Positions 24,842 to 33,494 of a stretch of DNA of 64,000 nt are shown here, in pieces. The DNA is taken from the NCBI GenBank assembly GCA_963734015.1, contig CAVTFG010000012.1, positions 1 to 64,000 of the forward strand, written 5' to 3'. The notes under the pieces were generated by a model. The model was not told the DNA's origin. It saw only the letters and a program-made list of their open reading frames with translations, and searched no databases. A program made the position numbers and the translations under genes. Each line of letters begins with the position of its first letter. Position 1 is the first letter of the stretch. The stretch comes from JALZKA01 sp963734015. Its GTDB lineage: Bacteria > Actinomycetota > Thermoleophilia > Solirubrobacterales > 70-9.

Positions 24842-25369
24842 TCAGCGGTTGGGCCGCAGCTGCGCCCGGATCTCGCCGCCGGCGAACTCCGTCGAGTGGA
24901 CGTTCGCGTACACGACGCCCGCGCGCACCGCGCGCTTGAGCTCGTCGAGCTCGCCCGCTGCGATGCCCTGGTTGGGGCTCGTCGCGAGCACGTCGTCGCT
25001 CGTGACGTCCCCGGTCAGGGTCGCACTGTCTGCCGGGCACGCGGGCGTTCCCGCGGGCCCGTTGCCGAGGTTGCTGCAGATGAACACGACGATGCCGCCG
25101 TTCACGCCCTTCTGCGCGAAGTGCAGATGGGCCTGGGTCACGTCGGGGATACCCGCGTAGCGCAACTCATACTCGATCGGCCCGCCGCCCTTCGGCACCT
25201 TCGCCTCGAACTTGCCGCTGGCATCGGTCGAGATCGCAGGCACCTCCTGGTAGCCGCTCAACGTGCCCTTGACTTTCGGCCCGTTGGTGGCCAGCGCCAC
25301 CGCGACCCCGACTACGCCGAGAACCGCGATGCCGCCTGCTACAGCGATCCGGAACCTGCTCCCTTGCAT
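24842..25369 (-). CDS. secreted CHRD-domain protein
   Basis: A 175-residue protein with an N-terminal hydrophobic signal (AVAGGIAVLGVVGVAVALA) and a CHRD domain: LSGYQEVPAISTDASGKFEA, LRYAGIPDVTQAHLHFAQKG, VYANVHSTEFAGGEIRAQL. CHRD domains, first seen in chordin, are common in secreted bacterial proteins of unknown role. GGAGG stands 6 bases before the ATG at 25369, which decides the start over an in-frame ATG 18 codons earlier. It lies 48 bases upstream of dinB on the same strand. Confidence 0.88.
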   Translation of the reverse strand: MQGSRFRIAVAGGIAVLGVVGVAVALATNGPKVKGTLSGYQEVPAISTDASGKFEAKVPKGGGPIEYELRYAGIPDVTQAHLHFAQKGVNGGIVVFICSNLGNGPAGTPACPADSATLTGDVTSDDVLATSPNQGIAAGELDELKRAVRAGVVYANVHSTEFAGGEIRAQLRPNR

Positions 25370-25489
25370 GCTCCCACCTCCTGTTGGTACGGCGGGCCGG
25401 AGACGGCGCCGCCGGTGCCCCAAACCTACGTCTCCCCCGCGCCGGGGTCAACCTTCCCGTCGGCGCCGTCCCTTAGCCTGCGCGTCGCC

Positions 25490-25885
25490 GTGTACGACAC
25501 GCTCCTGGCGCTCCACCTGATTTCGGCTGCGATCGCGTTCATCACGGTCGTGATGTTCAGCGCCTGGGCGGTCGGCGCGCCGATCACGCGCGGCGGGTTC
25601 GCCCTCTCCGATGCGGCTTGGAACCTAAGCGGCGCGGGGCTCCTGATCTTCGGCGTCTGGCTCGCGCTCTACGTCGACGGCTACGAGCTCTGGGACGGCT
25701 GGATCCTCGCCGCGTTCGCGCTGTTCGCCGCGGTCAGCGTGTTCGGAGCGCAGGCTCGCAATCAGGTGCTCGGCGAGCTCGACGCCGAGGCGGCGACGGA
25801 GCGGCAGGTGACGATGTGGCACTGGCTGCGAACCATTGCGCTGGTCGGGATCCTCGTCCTCATGGTCTGGAAGCCGGGCGCATGA
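25490..25885 (+). CDS. four-helix membrane protein, DUF2269-like
   Basis: A 131-residue integral membrane protein with helices at about 4-30, 42-60, 68-88 and 108-126. The opening YDTLLALHLISAAIAFITVV resembles DUF2269-type membrane proteins (LHvlaai...). The start is taken at GTG 25490, since upstream sequence in this frame is antisense to the CHRD gene. It overlaps the next membrane protein gene (ATGA), so the two probably form one complex. Function unknown. Confidence 0.7.
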   Translation: MYDTLLALHLISAAIAFITVVMFSAWAVGAPITRGGFALSDAAWNLSGAGLLIFGVWLALYVDGYELWDGWILAAFALFAAVSVFGAQARNQVLGELDAEAATERQVTMWHWLRTIALVGILVLMVWKPGA

Positions 25886-26328
25886 GCCTGCTGGCGACGA
25901 TCCGGCCGGACGATTGGAACCTCGCGCTCTTCCTGCACGTCCTCGCGGCTTTCGTCATGGTCGGGGCGCTGGTCACGGCCGCGGCGTACCTGTTCGCCGC
26001 GCGGCGGGACGGCTCGCTCGAGCTCACCCGCGCGGGCTTCCGCTCGCTCCTGATCGCCGCGCTGCCGGCATTCATCGCCACGCGCCTCTCAGCGCAATGG
26101 CTCGTTTCCAAGGAGGGCCTCGAGGACGCGGAGCTCGCCTGGCTCGACTTCGGGTTCATCACGACCGACGTTGGGCTGCTGGTGCTGGTCGGCGCGACGG
26201 TCGCCGCCGGACTCGCTGTGCGCCGGGCCGAGGGCGTGCGCGGCGTCGCGCTCGCCGCCTGGCTGGTGGCGGCGCTGATCGTCGTCTACGCCGTCGTCAT
26301 CTGGATGATGGCGACGAAGCCGGCCTAG
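25882..26328 (+). CDS. four-helix membrane protein, DUF2269-like
   Basis: A 148-residue membrane protein with helices near 14-35, 52-68, 90-110 and 122-143. The segment LALFLHVLAAFVMVGALVTA is similar in style to the start of the preceding protein, suggesting the pair arose by duplication. The ATG overlaps the preceding TGA. No catalytic motif is seen. Its stop overlaps the end of the convergent CHAD gene by 4 bases. Confidence 0.7.
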   Translation: MSLLATIRPDDWNLALFLHVLAAFVMVGALVTAAAYLFAARRDGSLELTRAGFRSLLIAALPAFIATRLSAQWLVSKEGLEDAELAWLDFGFITTDVGLLVLVGATVAAGLAVRRAEGVRGVALAAWLVAALIVVYAVVIWMMATKPA

Positions 26329-27219
26329 AGCTGTCGGGCGTCCCAGTAGCGCTCGATCCGCGCGACGAAACGCTTTGGCTTCTCGGCGAACAGACGCTCC
26401 CCGTAGGCGAAGGCCTCGCCCTGGAGCTCCGCTCGCCGCGCTTGGATCTGGCCCCGGAGGTGCTCGCGCTGGTCGCTCGTCAGCGCAGGCGCTTCGTTTT
26501 CGAGGTAGGCGGTCAGGACCACCAGGTCGTGATCGTCGCCCAGGCGGTCGGAGAGCTCGTGCGCCTCGTCGGCCGTCGCCTTCAGCACCTCGGGCCACGC
26601 GCGGCGGACCAGGCGCAGGTGGTACCAGAGGTCCTTGGAGCGCTTGCGCCATTCGTGCAGGGGCTCGTCCGCGGGGTCGTCGCGGGCGTCGCGGAGTGTC
26701 TTTCGCCCGCGCGAGTAGGCCCTCTTCAGTCCCGGCCGCAACAGCTCGAAGCCATCCTCCCCCAGCGGCCATTCGTCGATGGCGACGTCGCCCTGCTCGA
26801 TCTGGACTGCGACGCGGTCCCGAACGGCGGCAAGCTCTGACTCGTCAACCTCGTCGTCACCGACGACCAGCGCGCGCACGGTCCACCAGCCGCCCGGCGG
26901 AGGGTCGTCGGCAAACCGCTCCGCGAGGGCATCGAGCGTGTCGGCCCTGACCTGGGCATCGCGGACGTCGGACAGCTCCCGGCCCGCGGCCCGGAAACGA
27001 GCGTTCTCCCGCTCGTAGACCTCCTCCCCCAGCGCCGGGCGCACGAGCTTGAGCGTCGCTCGGAGCTTCTTCAGGTCCTTGCGCGACTCGTGCACCGCCT
27101 CGACCGGATCGGCGTCCGCGTCGCGCAGCCGCTCCACTGCGTCACCGGTGCGGCCGTGCGGCGACGCGGCGAATGCCCTCCGCCTCGGCCTCCTTCCTCT
27201 TCAACCGAAACGTGGTCAC
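26325..27219 (-). pseudogene. CHAD domain protein, frameshifted near its N-terminus
   Basis: CHAD domains are helical, His-rich proteins that bind polyphosphate. The typical start (TFRLKRKEAEAEGIRRVAA) is in one frame from GTG 27219, with AAGGAG 8 bases upstream. The body (VEAVHESRKDLKKLRATLKL, PLHEWRKRSKDLWYHLRLVR, DDHDLVVLTAYLENEA) is in another, open from about 27165. One extra base between about 27150 and 27170 explains the break. GTG overlaps the CYTH stop, so CYTH and CHAD are co-translated, as in many polyphosphate-related operons. A downstream start at 27137 would lose the conserved opening. Confidence 0.85.
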
Positions 27220-27680
27220 GTAGGGGCTCCTTCCGTGGCGAGGGTCTCGTTGAGGTACCTGCGGTCGCCCGTGACCTCCTCGCCGAACCAGGGCGGCGGC
27301 TCGAACGCATCCGCGGAATCCTCGTCCGGGAACTCGACCTCCGCGATCCGCAGCCCCTCGAGCGGTCCCCGGAACACGTCCAGCTCGACCTCGAATTCCC
27401 CGAGGGGGATCACGTGGCGTGTCTTCGCGATCCGCCGGCCCTCGGTGAGGTCCCACAGCGATTCGAAGACTTCGGGCTCGATCGCGATCTCCTCCTCGGC
27501 CCGGGTCCGCCCGGTGCCTCCCTTGACCGTCAGCCAGTGCTGGGCGCGCACGCGCCGCACCCTCACCTCCGCGCCGCCGCGGTCGTCGGCGAGCGCGAGG
27601 TAGCCCTGCTCGATCTCCGAGCTCCCGGACGGCTCGCGGTCCGGCTCCGAGCCGACGAGGAACTTCCGCTCGATCTCCAT
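27216..27680 (-). CDS. CYTH domain protein
   Basis: A 154-residue CYTH/TTM protein with the signature EIERKFLVG at residues 2-10 and alternating charged strands (EVRVRRVRAQHWLTVKGG, EEEIAIEPEVFESLW, IPLGEFEVELDVFRG) that line the triphosphate tunnel. Members hydrolyse inorganic triphosphate or act on polyphosphate and nucleotides with divalent metal. It is immediately followed by a CHAD gene in an overlapping arrangement, supporting a polyphosphate role. Divergent to the agmatinase gene. Confidence 0.9.
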   Translation of the reverse strand: MEIERKFLVGSEPDREPSGSSEIEQGYLALADDRGGAEVRVRRVRAQHWLTVKGGTGRTRAEEEIAIEPEVFESLWDLTEGRRIAKTRHVIPLGEFEVELDVFRGPLEGLRIAEVEFPDEDSADAFEPPPWFGEEVTGDRRYLNETLATEGAPT

Positions 27681-27745
27681 GGTCTGAGTATCCCCGGGCC
27701 GCGCCGTCTGAACGCGCCGGGGGGCGTGTACGGTGCCGGTTCACC

Positions 27746-28719
27746 GTGATCGATTCATCCCGTCGCTGGGCGGAACCCGACCGCAAGCCGTCCTACGCGG
27801 GGCTCCCGAGCTTCGGCGAGGAGCCCTGGTCCGAGGATCCAGCCGACCTCGAGGGCGTCGATGTCGCGATCGTCGGTGCGCCGTTCGACTGGCTCGCGAC
27901 GGACCGCCCCGGTAGCCGTGAAGGACCGCGGGCGATCCGTGTCGCCAGCCGGCCGGCCGGACCCGGAGGTCGGAACCGGCGATCGATGCCACCGAGCGCC
28001 TGAAGCTCCTCGACTACGGCGACGCGCCGGTCGTCCCGTTCGAGGTCGAGATGTCGCGGGCGGCGATCGAGGCGACGGTGGGCGAGGTCGTTGCGGCCGG
28101 CGCGATCCCGTTCACCCTCGGGGGCGACCACTCGATCACCCTCCCGGCGCTCCGCGCGTGCGCGAAGCGCCACGGGAAGCTCGGCCTGGTCCACTTCGAC
28201 ACGCACACCGACACCGACACCGAGACCTATCTCCACACCGACAACCACGGCACGATGATGCGGGCGCTGATCGAGGAGGGCCACGTCGACCCGGCCCGCT
28301 ACGCGCAGGTCGGTCTGCGCGGGACCTGGCCGGGAACCGAGGTCTTCGCCTGGCAGGCCGAGATGGGCATCGCCCACTTCACGGCCGAGGACGTGCGGCG
28401 GCAGGGGATCGACGACATCGTGCGCGCGGCGATCGCGATCGCCGGCCAGGGCCCGTGCTACCTGAGCGTCGACATCGACGTGCTCGACCCGGCGTTCGCC
28501 GGGCCCACCGGGACGCCCGAGGCCGGGGGCCTCGAGTCGCGCGAGCTGGTGGCGGCCGCGCGGGCCCTCGGGGAGGCGCTCGACCTGGTCGGGGCGGACC
28601 TGGTGGAGGTGGTCCCCGGCGGCTGGGGCACCGCCGACCCCGCAGCGGTCACGGCCGCCGGCGTCGTGACGGCGACCCTGACGGGTATCGCCGCTCGCCG
28701 GCCGGGCCGCGAAGCCTGA
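27746..28719 (+). pseudogene. agmatinase-type ureohydrolase, frameshifted
   Basis: The N-terminal part (SYAGLPSFGEEPW, VDVAIVGAPFDWLATDRPGS) is in the first frame. The rest, from about KLLDYGDAPVVPFEVEM, is in another. Metal ligands are intact: FTLGGDHSITLPAL, LVHFDTHTDTDTETY and SVDIDVLDPAFAGPTGTPE, giving the binuclear manganese site of arginase/agmatinase enzymes. Between 27945 and 27990 two net extra bases (or one missing) break the frame. The family splits guanidino compounds such as agmatine into urea and an amine; specificity is not certain. The neighbouring PLP decarboxylase (29900-31270) would suit polyamine or amine metabolism. Confidence 0.82.
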
Positions 28720-28776
28720 ACGCGCGGCGCGAGCCGCCCGGCTAGTCTCGGCCGCCCCCTCCCAGGCTGGCGATCC

Positions 28777-29895
28777 GTGCACACCGACATCCCGACCCGC
28801 AGCGACGTCGAGCGCCTCATGACGGTGCGCAGGGACGGGTGCGTTTCGATCTATTTGCCGACATCGCCCGTGCCGGCCGAGGCGGACGCGGCGCGGATCG
28901 ACCTGAAGAACCTGAGCGGCGAGGCGCGCTCGCAGCTCGCCGAGATCGACATGGACCGCCATGCCGTAAGGGACATCGAGGAGGCGCTCGAAGCCGTCGC
29001 GGGGGACGACGGGTTCTGGGCCCGCCAGGGCCGGAGCCTGGCCCTGTTCGCGACGCAGGCGGGCGCGCGCAGCTTTCGCCTCCCCAACCGGCTGACCCGG
29101 ATGGTCGAGGTCTCCGACCGCTTTCACGTCAAGCCGCTCCTTCGCACGCTCACCTTCCCCCAGGCGGCGTTCGTCCTGGCGCTCTCCCAGAATGGCGCGC
29201 GTCTGGTCGAGGTCACACCGGACGATGCGCCGGTCGAGGCCGAGGTGCCGGAGATGCCGGCGGACGCGGCGAGCGCGGTCGGCAAGGCGTCGCTGGGCGA
29301 CCGCTCGGCGGACCGCCGGATCCAGGGCTCCGAGGGGAAGAAGGTCCGCCTGCGCCAGTACGCCCACCGGGTCGAGCAGGCGCTCCGGCCTCGGCTCTCG
29401 GGCATGAACCTGCCGCTGATCCTCGCGAGCACCGAGCCGCTCGAGTCGATCTTCCGCGCGGCCAACACCTACCCCCATCTCGCCGAGCCGGTGATCCAGG
29501 GCAGCCCGGACGAGCTCTCGGATGCCGAGCTCGCAGAGGCCAGCCGGAGCGTGCTCGACGAGCTCTACGCGAAGGAGCTCGCCGACCTCAGGGCGCTGTA
29601 TGACACGCGGGTGCCGCAGGGCCGGGCCAGTGACGACCTGGCCGAGATCGCCCGCGTTGCCACCTTCGGCGCGGTGGACACCGTCTTCCTCGATATCGAC
29701 GTGACCATCCCGGGGTTCGTCGACGAGGAGAGCGGCGCGCTGACGCTCGACGACGCCGACGACGCGGCGAACTACGGGGTCGCCGACGAGATCGCGCGGC
29801 GGGTCATGCTCGCCGGCGGCAAGGTGCTCGCGGTGCGTAGCGCCGACGTGCCCGGCAGCGGATCGGTCGCCGCGATCCTCCGCTACGCCGTCTAA
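28777..29895 (+). CDS. baeRF-like (eRF1-fold) protein
   Basis: A 372-residue protein with the three-part layout of bacterial archaeo-eukaryotic release factor-like (baeRF) proteins: an N-terminal strand region (DGCVSIYLPTSPVPAEADAA), a central domain (LALFATQAGARSFRLPNRL, FPQAAFVLALSQNGARLVEV) and a C-terminal domain (VATFGAVDTVFLDIDVTIPG, VLAVRSADVPGSGSVAAIL). Some relatives act on stalled ribosomes; no function can be assigned here. No GGQ motif is seen. GTG/ATG choice: 28777 is GTG-type (reads H-T-D next) and fits the family start. It is 4 bases upstream of the decarboxylase gene. Confidence 0.65.
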   Translation: MHTDIPTRSDVERLMTVRRDGCVSIYLPTSPVPAEADAARIDLKNLSGEARSQLAEIDMDRHAVRDIEEALEAVAGDDGFWARQGRSLALFATQAGARSFRLPNRLTRMVEVSDRFHVKPLLRTLTFPQAAFVLALSQNGARLVEVTPDDAPVEAEVPEMPADAASAVGKASLGDRSADRRIQGSEGKKVRLRQYAHRVEQALRPRLSGMNLPLILASTEPLESIFRAANTYPHLAEPVIQGSPDELSDAELAEASRSVLDELYAKELADLRALYDTRVPQGRASDDLAEIARVATFGAVDTVFLDIDVTIPGFVDEESGALTLDDADDAANYGVADEIARRVMLAGGKVLAVRSADVPGSGSVAAILRYAV

Positions 29896-29899
29896 GGCG

Positions 29900-31270
29900 G
29901 TGTCCCTGCTCAGACGCACCGCGGAGCTCGCCGAGGAGTACCTCGACGGGATCGGCGACCGGCGCGTCGGAGCGCTCACGGGCTACGAGGAGGCGCTGGC
30001 GGGGCTCGACCGGCCGCTGCCCGAGCAGGGCGCGGCGCCCGAGGCGGTGATCGAAGAGCTCGCCGCCTCCGTCGGGCCGGCCACCGTGGCGAGCGCCGGG
30101 CCGCGCTACTTCGGCTTCGTCACCGGCGGGAGCCTCCCGGCGGCACTGGCCGCGGACTGGCTCGTCTCGAGCTGGGACCAGAACGTCTTTTCGCGCACGA
30201 CCTCGCCGGCCGGAGCGGCCGTCGACGCAGTCACGGAGCGGTGGGTCCTCGAGGCGCTCGGCTTGCCGGTCGACGCGGCCGTCGGCTTCGCGACGGGCAC
30301 CACCACGGGCAACCTGGTCGGGGTCGTCGCGGCGCGCAACCGCCTGCTCGCCGACGCCGGGTGGGACGTCGAGGCGGACGGGCTGGCCGGATCGCCCGGC
30401 GTGCGGGTCCTGGTGGGCGAGGAGGTGCATCCCTCGCTGCTGAACGCGCTGCGGATGGCGGGCCTCGGTGCGGGCCGCGCCGAACGCGTTCCGGTGGACG
30501 GCCAGGGCGCGATGCGCGCGGACGCCCTGGCCGAGGCACTGGCGAGCGAAGCCGGCCCGGCCCTGGTCTGCGCGCAAGCCGGCAACGTCAACACGGGCGC
30601 CCTCGACCCCGTGGGCGAGATCGCGGCGACAGCGGGTGAGCGCGGGGCATGCTGGGTCCACGTCGACGGAGCGTTCGGTCTCTGGGCGGCCGCCGCGCCG
30701 TCGCTCCGCCACCTCGTCGACGGCGTGGAGCGGGCCCACTCGTGGTCGGTCGACGCGCACAAGTGGCTGAACGTTCCGTACGACACGGCCCTGGCGATCG
30801 TCGCCGACCCCGCGGCCGCCCGCGCCGCGCTGGGCGCAAGCGCCAGCTATCTCCCCGTCGCCGAGGACCGCGAGCCGGGCGAGCTGGTGCCGGAGATGTC
30901 CCGGCGATCCAGGGCGGTGCCGGTCTATGCCGCGCTCGCCTCGCTCGGGCGAAGCGGGCTCGGCGCCATGATCGAGCGCTGCTGCTCGCACGCGCGCCGC
31001 CTGGCGTCGGCGATGGACGAGCTGGACGGAGCGGAGGTCCTGAACGAGGTCGTCCTCAACCAGGTGCTCGTGCGCTTCGACGACGACGATCGGACCACCC
31101 GCGAGGTCATCGACGAGGTGGTGCGCCGGGGCGACGCCTGGCTCGGCGGCACCGTCTGGCAGGGCCGCGCCGCGGTGCGGGTCTCGTTCTCGAACTGGTC
31201 GACCACGGATGCCGACGTCGACCGCCTGGCGACAGCGTTCACGGACGCGCTGGGCGCGGTCCGGAGCTGA
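29900..31270 (+). CDS. PLP-dependent group II decarboxylase
   Basis: A 456-residue fold-type I PLP enzyme. FVTGGSLPAALAADWL and VGFATGTTTGNLVGVVAARN shape the cofactor phosphate site, CWVHVDGAFGLWAA holds the PLP-binding Asp, and the Schiff-base Lys is in SWSVDAHKWLNVPYD (near residue 291). It resembles pyridoxal-dependent aromatic/glutamate decarboxylase-like proteins; the true substrate, and whether it decarboxylates or transaminates, is open. Start GTG at 29900, just after the upstream stop. The convergent RraA-like gene ends 3 bases beyond its stop. Confidence 0.87.
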   Translation: MSLLRRTAELAEEYLDGIGDRRVGALTGYEEALAGLDRPLPEQGAAPEAVIEELAASVGPATVASAGPRYFGFVTGGSLPAALAADWLVSSWDQNVFSRTTSPAGAAVDAVTERWVLEALGLPVDAAVGFATGTTTGNLVGVVAARNRLLADAGWDVEADGLAGSPGVRVLVGEEVHPSLLNALRMAGLGAGRAERVPVDGQGAMRADALAEALASEAGPALVCAQAGNVNTGALDPVGEIAATAGERGACWVHVDGAFGLWAAAAPSLRHLVDGVERAHSWSVDAHKWLNVPYDTALAIVADPAAARAALGASASYLPVAEDREPGELVPEMSRRSRAVPVYAALASLGRSGLGAMIERCCSHARRLASAMDELDGAEVLNEVVLNQVLVRFDDDDRTTREVIDEVVRRGDAWLGGTVWQGRAAVRVSFSNWSTTDADVDRLATAFTDALGAVRS

Positions 31271-31273
31271 CGG

Positions 31274-31894
31274 TCAGGCTTCTGGAAGCCGCTCCCGGGC
31301 GATGTCGCTCCGGAAGCCGGCGTCCTCGGCCTCGACCCGGCGGGCCTCGGCCAGCACCTCGTCGACCTGGTCGATCGGGAGCACCACGGCGCCCGAGGAA
31401 TCGGCGAACACGTACTGGCCGGGGAAGACGCCAACGCCGCCGATGACCACGGGCACGTTCACCTGGAACGGCGTGACCTCGCTGCCGCCCCAGTGCGTCG
31501 CCTCCCCCGAGCAGTAGGCGGCGAAGTCGTACCCGGCGAGCTCGTCGAAGTCGCGCAGCCGGCCGTCCGTCAGCACCCCGGCGCAGCCGTGCTCATGGAG
31601 GCGCATCAGCTTCGTCCCGCCGCCCATCGAGGTGTCGGTGTAGCCGTTGCTCGCCAGCACGACCACCTTGCCCTCGGGGTCGCCGCCGACCGCCTCGTAG
31701 AAGAGGTTGCCGAGGTTGTAGCGCTCGGGGTCGAGCCCGGCCGAACAGCTCGGGAAGTACGAGATCGTCACGGCCGGCCCGAACAGGGTCCTCCCCGGCG
31801 TCGGGGTGACCAGGTCGAGGATGTGGCAACGGTGACGGTGCATCCTCCCCGTCGCGTCGACCAGGTCGGCGCACTTGAGGCCTTCGACGTCCTT
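31274..31894 (-). CDS. RraA-like aldolase-family protein
   Basis: A protein of about 206 residues with RraA/HMG-aldolase family blocks: LFGPAVTISYFPSC, GKVVVLASNGYTDTSMGGGT and the signature CAGVLTDGRLRDFDELAG. Family members include oxaloacetate and 4-hydroxy-4-methyl-2-oxoglutarate aldolases and RNase E regulators; here an aldolase or decarboxylase is more likely than an RNase regulator. The start is uncertain: ATG 31894 has AAAGG 9 bases upstream, TTG at 31951 follows AAGGAG too closely, and the frame's first start (32122) lies beyond a terminator hairpin and is rejected. Confidence 0.75.
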   Translation of the reverse strand, partial: KDVEGLKCADLVDATGRMHRHRCHILDLVTPTPGRTLFGPAVTISYFPSCSAGLDPERYNLGNLFYEAVGGDPEGKVVVLASNGYTDTSMGGGTKLMRLHEHGCAGVLTDGRLRDFDELAGYDFAAYCSGEATHWGGSEVTPFQVNVPVVIGGVGVFPGQYVFADSSGAVVLPIDQVDEVLAEARRVEAEDAGFRSDIARERLPEA

Positions 31895-32064
31895 CATCCC
31901 GCCAAGCCTTTCAAAATCGTCAAGAATCGCCCGCGTGGCTTCGCGAATCAACTCCTTGATCGAGACGACGCTCGGCCAGACGACGGTCGGCCGCGACGCG
32001 TGGCGTTCCTGGTCCTCGGCGACCTCGAAGGCCTGCGCCGCCGGCTGCGGTGAGCGCACGCAAA

Positions 32065-32095
32065 GAGGGCCCGCCGGCGGCGCCGACGGGCCCTC
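32065..32095 (-). terminator. hairpin terminator after the cupin gene
   Basis: A perfect 9-base stem, GAGGGCCCG and CGGGCCCTC, around a 13-base loop, followed on the minus strand by TTT. It lies 20 bases after the cupin stop codon and before the RraA-like gene. It separates the two transcripts and argues against a long N-terminal extension of the latter. Confidence 0.65.
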
Positions 32096-32114
32096 GTGCT
32101 GCTGCGCTCGTCGC

Positions 32115-32672
32115 TCAGGCAACCGCCGGCCGGGGGGTGTACCGGGCGGCGAGGCCGCGCTTGCGTGCCAGCCAGGCCACGGGCGCCAGGGTCAGGCGCT
32201 GAACCCAGACGGGCGGAAACGCGCCCTGGACCTCGTCCGAGAACTCGCGCACGAACAGCGCGAGGTCAAGCGGCTTCGGCATGCCCTTGCGGTTCGTCCG
32301 GCCGTCCTCGGCGAGCTCGACGGCGGTCTCGAACAGGTTCTCCATCCGAAGAGCCGGGCGGACCTCGACGCGGACCCGAGCCGTCTCGTCGCCGCCGTTG
32401 GCGAACTTGTGCGCCGTGCCGGGCGGGACCACGACTACGTCGCCGGCCTTCGCCGTCACCTTCTTGAGTCCCTTGCGGAAGTGCATCGTTCCGCTCACGA
32501 CCTCGAAGCGCTCCTCCTGGGTCGGGTGCACATGCATGCCGGGCACGTGGCCGTCGGGGCTCAGCTCGAGGTCGAAGGCGAGCAGCTCGCCGTTGGTGTC
32601 GGCGGCCGTCTTACGGAACGTGATCCGCTCGCCGCTCAGGGGGTTCTCGATGGTCTGTCCTGCGTGTGCCAT
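32115..32672 (-). CDS. cupin-domain protein
   Basis: A 185-residue single-cupin protein. Motif 1 is GMHVHPTQEERFEVVSGTMH (His-His-Glu metal ligands near residues 46-54) and motif 2 is VVVPPGTAHKFANGGDE (His near 88). About 75 further residues contain a hydrophobic stretch (WVQRLTLAPVAWLARKRGL). It may be a small dioxygenase, isomerase or ligand-binding protein; substrate unknown. It is transcribed alone, with a hairpin after its stop and 150 bases of non-coding sequence before the ATG. Confidence 0.85.
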   Translation of the reverse strand: MAHAGQTIENPLSGERITFRKTAADTNGELLAFDLELSPDGHVPGMHVHPTQEERFEVVSGTMHFRKGLKKVTAKAGDVVVVPPGTAHKFANGGDETARVRVEVRPALRMENLFETAVELAEDGRTNRKGMPKPLDLALFVREFSDEVQGAFPPVWVQRLTLAPVAWLARKRGLAARYTPRPAVA

Positions 32673-32785
32673 TGTCGCTCCTTGTCGTCGGCGCCCTCTC
32701 GGGGCGGGATCGATTGGTCGCGATCAAGGCTCTCGCCGCGGGCCCTTTTCCTCGTCGGCCCGGCTGACGATTTCGGGTCGCCTCG

Positions 32786-32808
32786 GAGGAGGAACCCGGG
32801 TCCTCCTC
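32786..32808 (-). terminator. possible hairpin terminator after the two-component operon
   Basis: Stem GAGGAGGA and TCCTCCTC with a 7-base loop, located 15 bases below the response regulator stop. No T-run follows on the minus strand, so intrinsic termination is uncertain. Confidence 0.4.
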
Positions 32809-32822
32809 GGGGATGACTCGCG

Positions 32823-33494
32823 TCAGCCCTGAGGCGGCTGGCCGGGGCTGACGATCCCCGACTCGTAGGCGAGCACCACGGCCTGCACGCGGTCGCGCAG
32901 CCCGAGCTTCATGAGGACGCGGGCCACGTGGGTCTTCACCGTGGTCTCGCCGACCACCAGCGTCTCGGCGATCTCGGCGTTCGAGAGCCCGCGCGCGACG
33001 AGCTCGAGGACCTCCCGCTCGCGCGGAGTCAGCTCGTCGAGGCCTGCCGGCTCCTCGCGCGCCGGTCGGGCGCGCGAGAAGTCCTCGATCAGGCGACGGG
33101 TGACCGACGGCGCGAGCAGCGCCTCGCCTGCCGCGACCACCCGGATCCCGTCGATCAGCTGCTCGGCGGGCACGTCCTTGAGGAGGAACCCGCTGGCCCC
33201 CGCGCCGAGCGCGTCGTAGATGTACTCGTCGAGATCGAACGTCGTCAGGATCAGGACGCGGGCGCTTTGGTCGTCGTCCTCGGTGATCCGCCGGGTCGCG
33301 TCAATGCCGTCGAGCTCGGGCATCCGGACGTCCATCAGCACCACGTCGGGGCGCAGGCGGCGGGCGCTCGAGATCGCCTGGTGGCCGTTCGCCGCCTCGC
33401 CCACCACCTCGAGGTCGTCGGCCGACTCCAGCACCATGCGAAAGCCGCTGCGCACCAGCGACTGGTCGTCGGCGATCAGGACCTTGACGGTCAT
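32823..33494 (-). CDS. NarL/LuxR-type response regulator
   Basis: A 223-residue regulator. Receiver domain: KVLIADDQSLVRSGF (acidic pair), VVLMDVRMPELDGIDA (phospho-Asp near residue 54), LILTTFDLDEYIYDAL, and GFLLKD (Lys near 104). Output: LuxR helix-turn-helix LTPREREVLELVARGLSNAE and TTVKTHVARVLMKLGLRDRV. It pairs with the histidine kinase, whose coding sequence overlaps its start by 4 bases. Targets are unknown. Confidence 0.94.
   Translation of the reverse strand: MTVKVLIADDQSLVRSGFRMVLESADDLEVVGEAANGHQAISSARRLRPDVVLMDVRMPELDGIDATRRITEDDDQSARVLILTTFDLDEYIYDALGAGASGFLLKDVPAEQLIDGIRVVAAGEALLAPSVTRRLIEDFSRARPAREEPAGLDELTPREREVLELVARGLSNAEIAETLVVGETTVKTHVARVLMKLGLRDRVQAVVLAYESGIVSPGQPPQG

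Noticed and set aside
27793..29979. 728-codon open frame on the minus strand
   Set aside because: It runs antisense through the agmatinase and baeRF-like genes, has no domain character and arises from GC-rich codon third positions.
31895..32122. Extended N-terminus for the RraA-like protein
   Set aside because: It would begin upstream of a perfect 9-base terminator stem and overlap the preceding cupin gene; the translation there has no family resemblance.
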